A stretch of 7,020 nucleotides of DNA from Nitrososphaerota archaeon (GTDB lineage: Archaea > Thermoproteota > EX4484-205 > JAAOZO01). Under the pieces are notes generated by a model. The model searched no databases. It was not told the origin of the DNA and was given only the letters and a program-made list of their open reading frames with translations. Numbering within the stretch: position 1 is the first letter of the stretch; each line of letters opens with the position of its first letter. Made by a program: the position numbers and the translations under genes. The stretch lies in assembly GCA_011605715.1 (NCBI GenBank), contig JAAOZO010000165.1, positions 1 through 7,020 of the forward strand, written 5' to 3'. Below, one piece after another: positions 5,426 to 7,020 of the stretch.

Positions 5426-6829
5426 TCACGCCTTACCATGCTTTTTGATATAGTCCTCAACAATTGCACAAAGTGGATCTGGCGCATACAAGCTACCAAA
5501 GTAAGCTGTTGATGCTCCACGACAACCTCCATCACATGCTACATTACATGACCTACAAGGTTCCCAGAGATCTATACGTCTGATTTTTCTAAGTTGCAGT
5601 AATAAATTTGAATAAAGCCATATTTCTTGAAGCGGTTTTTCTCTTATATTCCCACACACGAAGTTACTTGGGAAATATGAGCATGGCTTTACCGCTCCGT
5701 CGGAGGATATAGATATCGAAGTCCTACCCGCAGGACACCCAAAATCTTCTTCGGAACAAGAAGTTTCTTTAAGATGTATTATATCGTCATGTGTGACTTG
5801 TGGCTTGTATGAGTCTCTATCTTTCCCATAAAATTCATCAAATTGTTTTAATAGAACACCGTATCTAGAAGATGGAACATAAGTTACGTCAAATAGTGCT
5901 TTAGCTCTTCCAGCAGGAATTGCTCTGTTAAAAGAAAAGGACTCGCAACATAACTCTTTAGAGATGAGGTAAACATCTCTAATGTTTTCAGCATTGTTTT
6001 TTTGAATTGTCATTTTTATTCCAACATTGAATCCAACTATTTTTGCTAACTTTATAGCTTCTTGGACCTTCTTAAAAACCCCTCTCCCTCTTATGTTATC
6101 ATGTACTTCCTCGTTACCATCCAGACTGAATTGAATGCTTCTTAGACCTACTTTCCAGAGTTCTTCTGCTAGTGATTCGGTAAGCATTGCGCCATTAGTA
6201 GCAAGAGTAACAGATAAGTTTTTGCTACAGAATTGTTTCACAACTTCAGTTATATCTTCTCTGAGCAAAGGTTCTCCGCCACCTATAGCTACAGAAAATA
6301 CCCCAAGTCTTTCAAGTTCATCTGATAGTTTTTTTATCTCATCTAACGATAAGTCTCCTTTTCCACTATATGGATAAAAATAGCAATGCGGGCACTTTAG
6401 ATTACATCTACTCGTAACTTCAAAATATACTTTTTCTGGAGAATAAAAATAATTTTTTAGAGGTTCTTGCAGTATTTCAGTTAAATTCATGTTAAGTTTT
6501 CGATACTTGCATACTTTTTTATAACTTTTATCGAAAGTAATAAACCCTGCTTCATAGCTTTGCTTAAGAAAGCTTAAAGTTCCCTTTAATATTCGGTTAT
6601 AAGTTTCGCCATACTTATTAGTTAAGACCTCACATATTTCTCTTATACTATGTTCTCCGTTGCAAAGATTTAATACGTCACTTGCAGTTTCGTTTAACTG
6701 AAGTACTCTTCCATTCAATAAAAGAACAGAAGCTCTTACAAGTTTGTTGTAAAGTAACGTATACTCTTCTCTAATTATCTTAAATAATGAAATTGGCCTA
6801 AGCAACTCAATGTTTTCAATATCTTTCAT
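5426..6829 (-). CDS. Radical SAM/SPASM peptide maturase with N-terminal RRE (467 aa)
   Basis: Presumed modifying enzyme for the precursor peptide. Residues about 15-105 form a PqqD-like RRE (LLNGRVLQLNETASDVLNL, then NGEHSIREICEVL). The radical SAM domain has the [4Fe-4S]/AdoMet motif CNLKCPHC (C142, C146, C149), GGGEP (183-187), TNGAML and SLDG (235-238). The C-terminal SPASM domain provides auxiliary-cluster cysteines: C358, C365, C383 (spacing CX12GX4C), C392, C425, C428, C432, C436 and C454, ending GGCRG...YAPDPLC as in NirJ/AhbC-like enzymes. Spacing CX2CX3CX3C is two residues shorter than the usual CX2CX5CX3C. Relatives make thioether or C-C crosslinks (SkfB, PapB, MftC); Cys-X3-Tyr crosslinking here is inferred. 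The ATG lies four bases after the precursor stop with only a poor Shine-Dalgarno site, so it probably depends on translational coupling. Confidence 0.93.
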   Translation of the reverse strand: MKDIENIELLRPISLFKIIREEYTLLYNKLVRASVLLLNGRVLQLNETASDVLNLCNGEHSIREICEVLTNKYGETYNRILKGTLSFLKQSYEAGFITFDKSYKKVCKYRKLNMNLTEILQEPLKNYFYSPEKVYFEVTSRCNLKCPHCYFYPYSGKGDLSLDEIKKLSDELERLGVFSVAIGGGEPLLREDITEVVKQFCSKNLSVTLATNGAMLTESLAEELWKVGLRSIQFSLDGNEEVHDNIRGRGVFKKVQEAIKLAKIVGFNVGIKMTIQKNNAENIRDVYLISKELCCESFSFNRAIPAGRAKALFDVTYVPSSRYGVLLKQFDEFYGKDRDSYKPQVTHDDIIHLKETSCSEEDFGCPAGRTSISISSDGAVKPCSYFPSNFVCGNIREKPLQEIWLYSNLLLQLRKIRRIDLWEPCRSCNVACDGGCRGASTAYFGSLYAPDPLCAIVEDYIKKHGKA

Positions 6830-6833
6830 TTAC

Positions 6834-6968
6834 TCAGCTAAATTCTGCTTCATAGTACCCACCGGAACAATAACCCTCTTTACAATATACTTGAGGACAA
6901 TACCTTTGTTTGCATTGCTCTGGCTCAATAATTTGAGGATCTTCCCATCTTTTCTTCATACTCTCCAT
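6834..6968 (-). CDS. RiPP precursor peptide with four CxxxY repeats (44 aa)
   Basis: First gene of the operon. The leader is about residues 1-18, with KKRWEDPQI at 5-13; W8, P11 and I13 match the spacing of the YxxPxL-type motif bound by RREs in lasso and other RiPPs. The core at 19-38 is four contiguous pentapeptides, CKQRY, CPQVY, CKEGY and CSGGY, followed by YEAEFS. All four cysteines lie in these repeats, five apart, each with a Tyr four positions later. The ATG at 6968 is chosen because an in-frame TGA lies just upstream, GAGGTGA is 11 bases away, and the same ATG in the duplicated leader starts another gene; M4 (6959) is the only alternative. The stop is four bases from the radical SAM ATG. 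Product chemistry is inferred; a metal-binding peptide is the main alternative. Confidence 0.88.
   Translation of the reverse strand: MESMKKRWEDPQIIEPEQCKQRYCPQVYCKEGYCSGGYYEAEFS
6855..6914 (-). repeat. 15-bp coding repeat array for (CxxxY)4
   Basis: Four contiguous 15-base units encode the CxxxY pentapeptides. The Tyr-Cys boundary hexamer TATTGT recurs at exact 15-base intervals (starting at 6902, 6887 and 6872 on the minus strand). The middle codons differ freely, so Cys and Tyr are kept while X3 is not, as expected for selection on a modification pattern. Confidence 0.9.
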
Positions 6969-7020
6969 GCTTCACATTCTCACCTCATTTTACGATAAAT
7001 AGTTACCACAAGTAGTTTAT
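6964..7020 (-). repeat. Promoter/leader repeat, copy 2, ahead of the RiPP operon
   Basis: Same-orientation match to 1884-1940, 54 of 57 bases, running into the window edge. It drives the precursor gene and hence the six-gene operon. The first bases of the TATA element (ATAAA on the minus strand, 7016-7020) are visible and the rest is outside. Confidence 0.95.
6980..6986 (-). promoter_or_regulatory. Shine-Dalgarno GAGGTGA of the precursor gene
   Basis: GAGGTGA ends 11 bases before the ATG at 6968, identical in sequence and spacing to the site at 1900-1906. It supports the choice of M1 over M4, which would be 20 bases away. A start-stop ATGTGA sits between the site and the real start. Confidence 0.7.

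Noticed and set aside
6135..6377. Open frame on the + strand opposite the radical SAM gene
   Set aside because: Antisense to the radical SAM motif region; low-complexity Ser-rich translation typical of a shadow frame.
6834..6968. Precursor as a small zinc-finger or metallothionein-like protein
   Set aside because: Cysteines are spaced strictly CX4C with a Tyr before or after each, not CX2C pairs, and the ORF sits directly ahead of a radical SAM/RRE maturase. Kept only as a weak alternative.
6810..6998. Open frame on the + strand covering the precursor gene
   Set aside because: The minus-strand frame has the repeat-encoded CxxxY pattern, a Shine-Dalgarno site and operon spacing. The + frame is hydrophobic only because it is antisense to Lys/Glu/Tyr codons.
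1884..7020. The 57-bp repeats as ends of an insertion sequence or transposon
   Set aside because: They are direct rather than inverted, contain promoter, Shine-Dalgarno and start codon in register with two genes, and no transposase or integrase lies between them.

Overview
The window looks archaeal, most likely from an AT-rich (hyper)thermophile of the Thermoproteota or Thermococcales; the genus cannot be fixed from sequence alone. Reasons: roughly one-third G+C by eye, TATA-type promoter elements (TATATAAA) about 50 bases ahead of a start, GAGGTGA Shine-Dalgarno sites, and AGA/AGG arginine and ATA isoleucine codons.

Layout, left to right. Positions 146-644 (+) hold two small genes of unknown function, ending near a hairpin and a T-tract. 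Positions 761-1888 (-) hold a secreted 375-residue beta-rich protein with no cysteine. Positions 1889-2088 carry its promoter, a 32-base A/T-only tract and two strong inverted repeats. Positions 2089-6968 (-) are one compact six-gene operon, read from the right edge leftwards: a 44-residue precursor peptide (its CDS is missed by length cut-offs), a radical SAM/SPASM enzyme with an N-terminal PqqD-like RiPP recognition element (RRE), an ABC ATPase, an ABC-2 permease, a stand-alone PqqD-like RRE protein and a GT4 glycosyltransferase. Junctions are 4-nt overlaps or gaps of 1-5 nt.

The central observation is a likely undescribed archaeal RiPP (ribosomally made, post-translationally modified peptide) system. 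The precursor ends in four contiguous perfect Cys-X3-Tyr pentapeptides (CKQRY, CPQVY, CKEGY, CSGGY), behind a leader with a KKRWEDPQI motif resembling the YxxPxL-type motif read by RREs. The inferred pathway: the radical SAM enzyme crosslinks the core, perhaps Cys to the residue four positions on, by analogy with Cys-X3-Asp ranthipeptides such as freyrasin; the second RRE and the glycosyltransferase may add sugar; the ABC-2 pair exports the product or gives immunity. No peptidase is visible.

The operon and the secreted-protein gene share an almost identical promoter and leader (1884-1940 versus 6964-7020; 54 of 57 bases), from the TATA region through the ATG. This argues that the large secreted protein belongs to the same regulon and is a partner of the peptide system. 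The right copy runs off the window.
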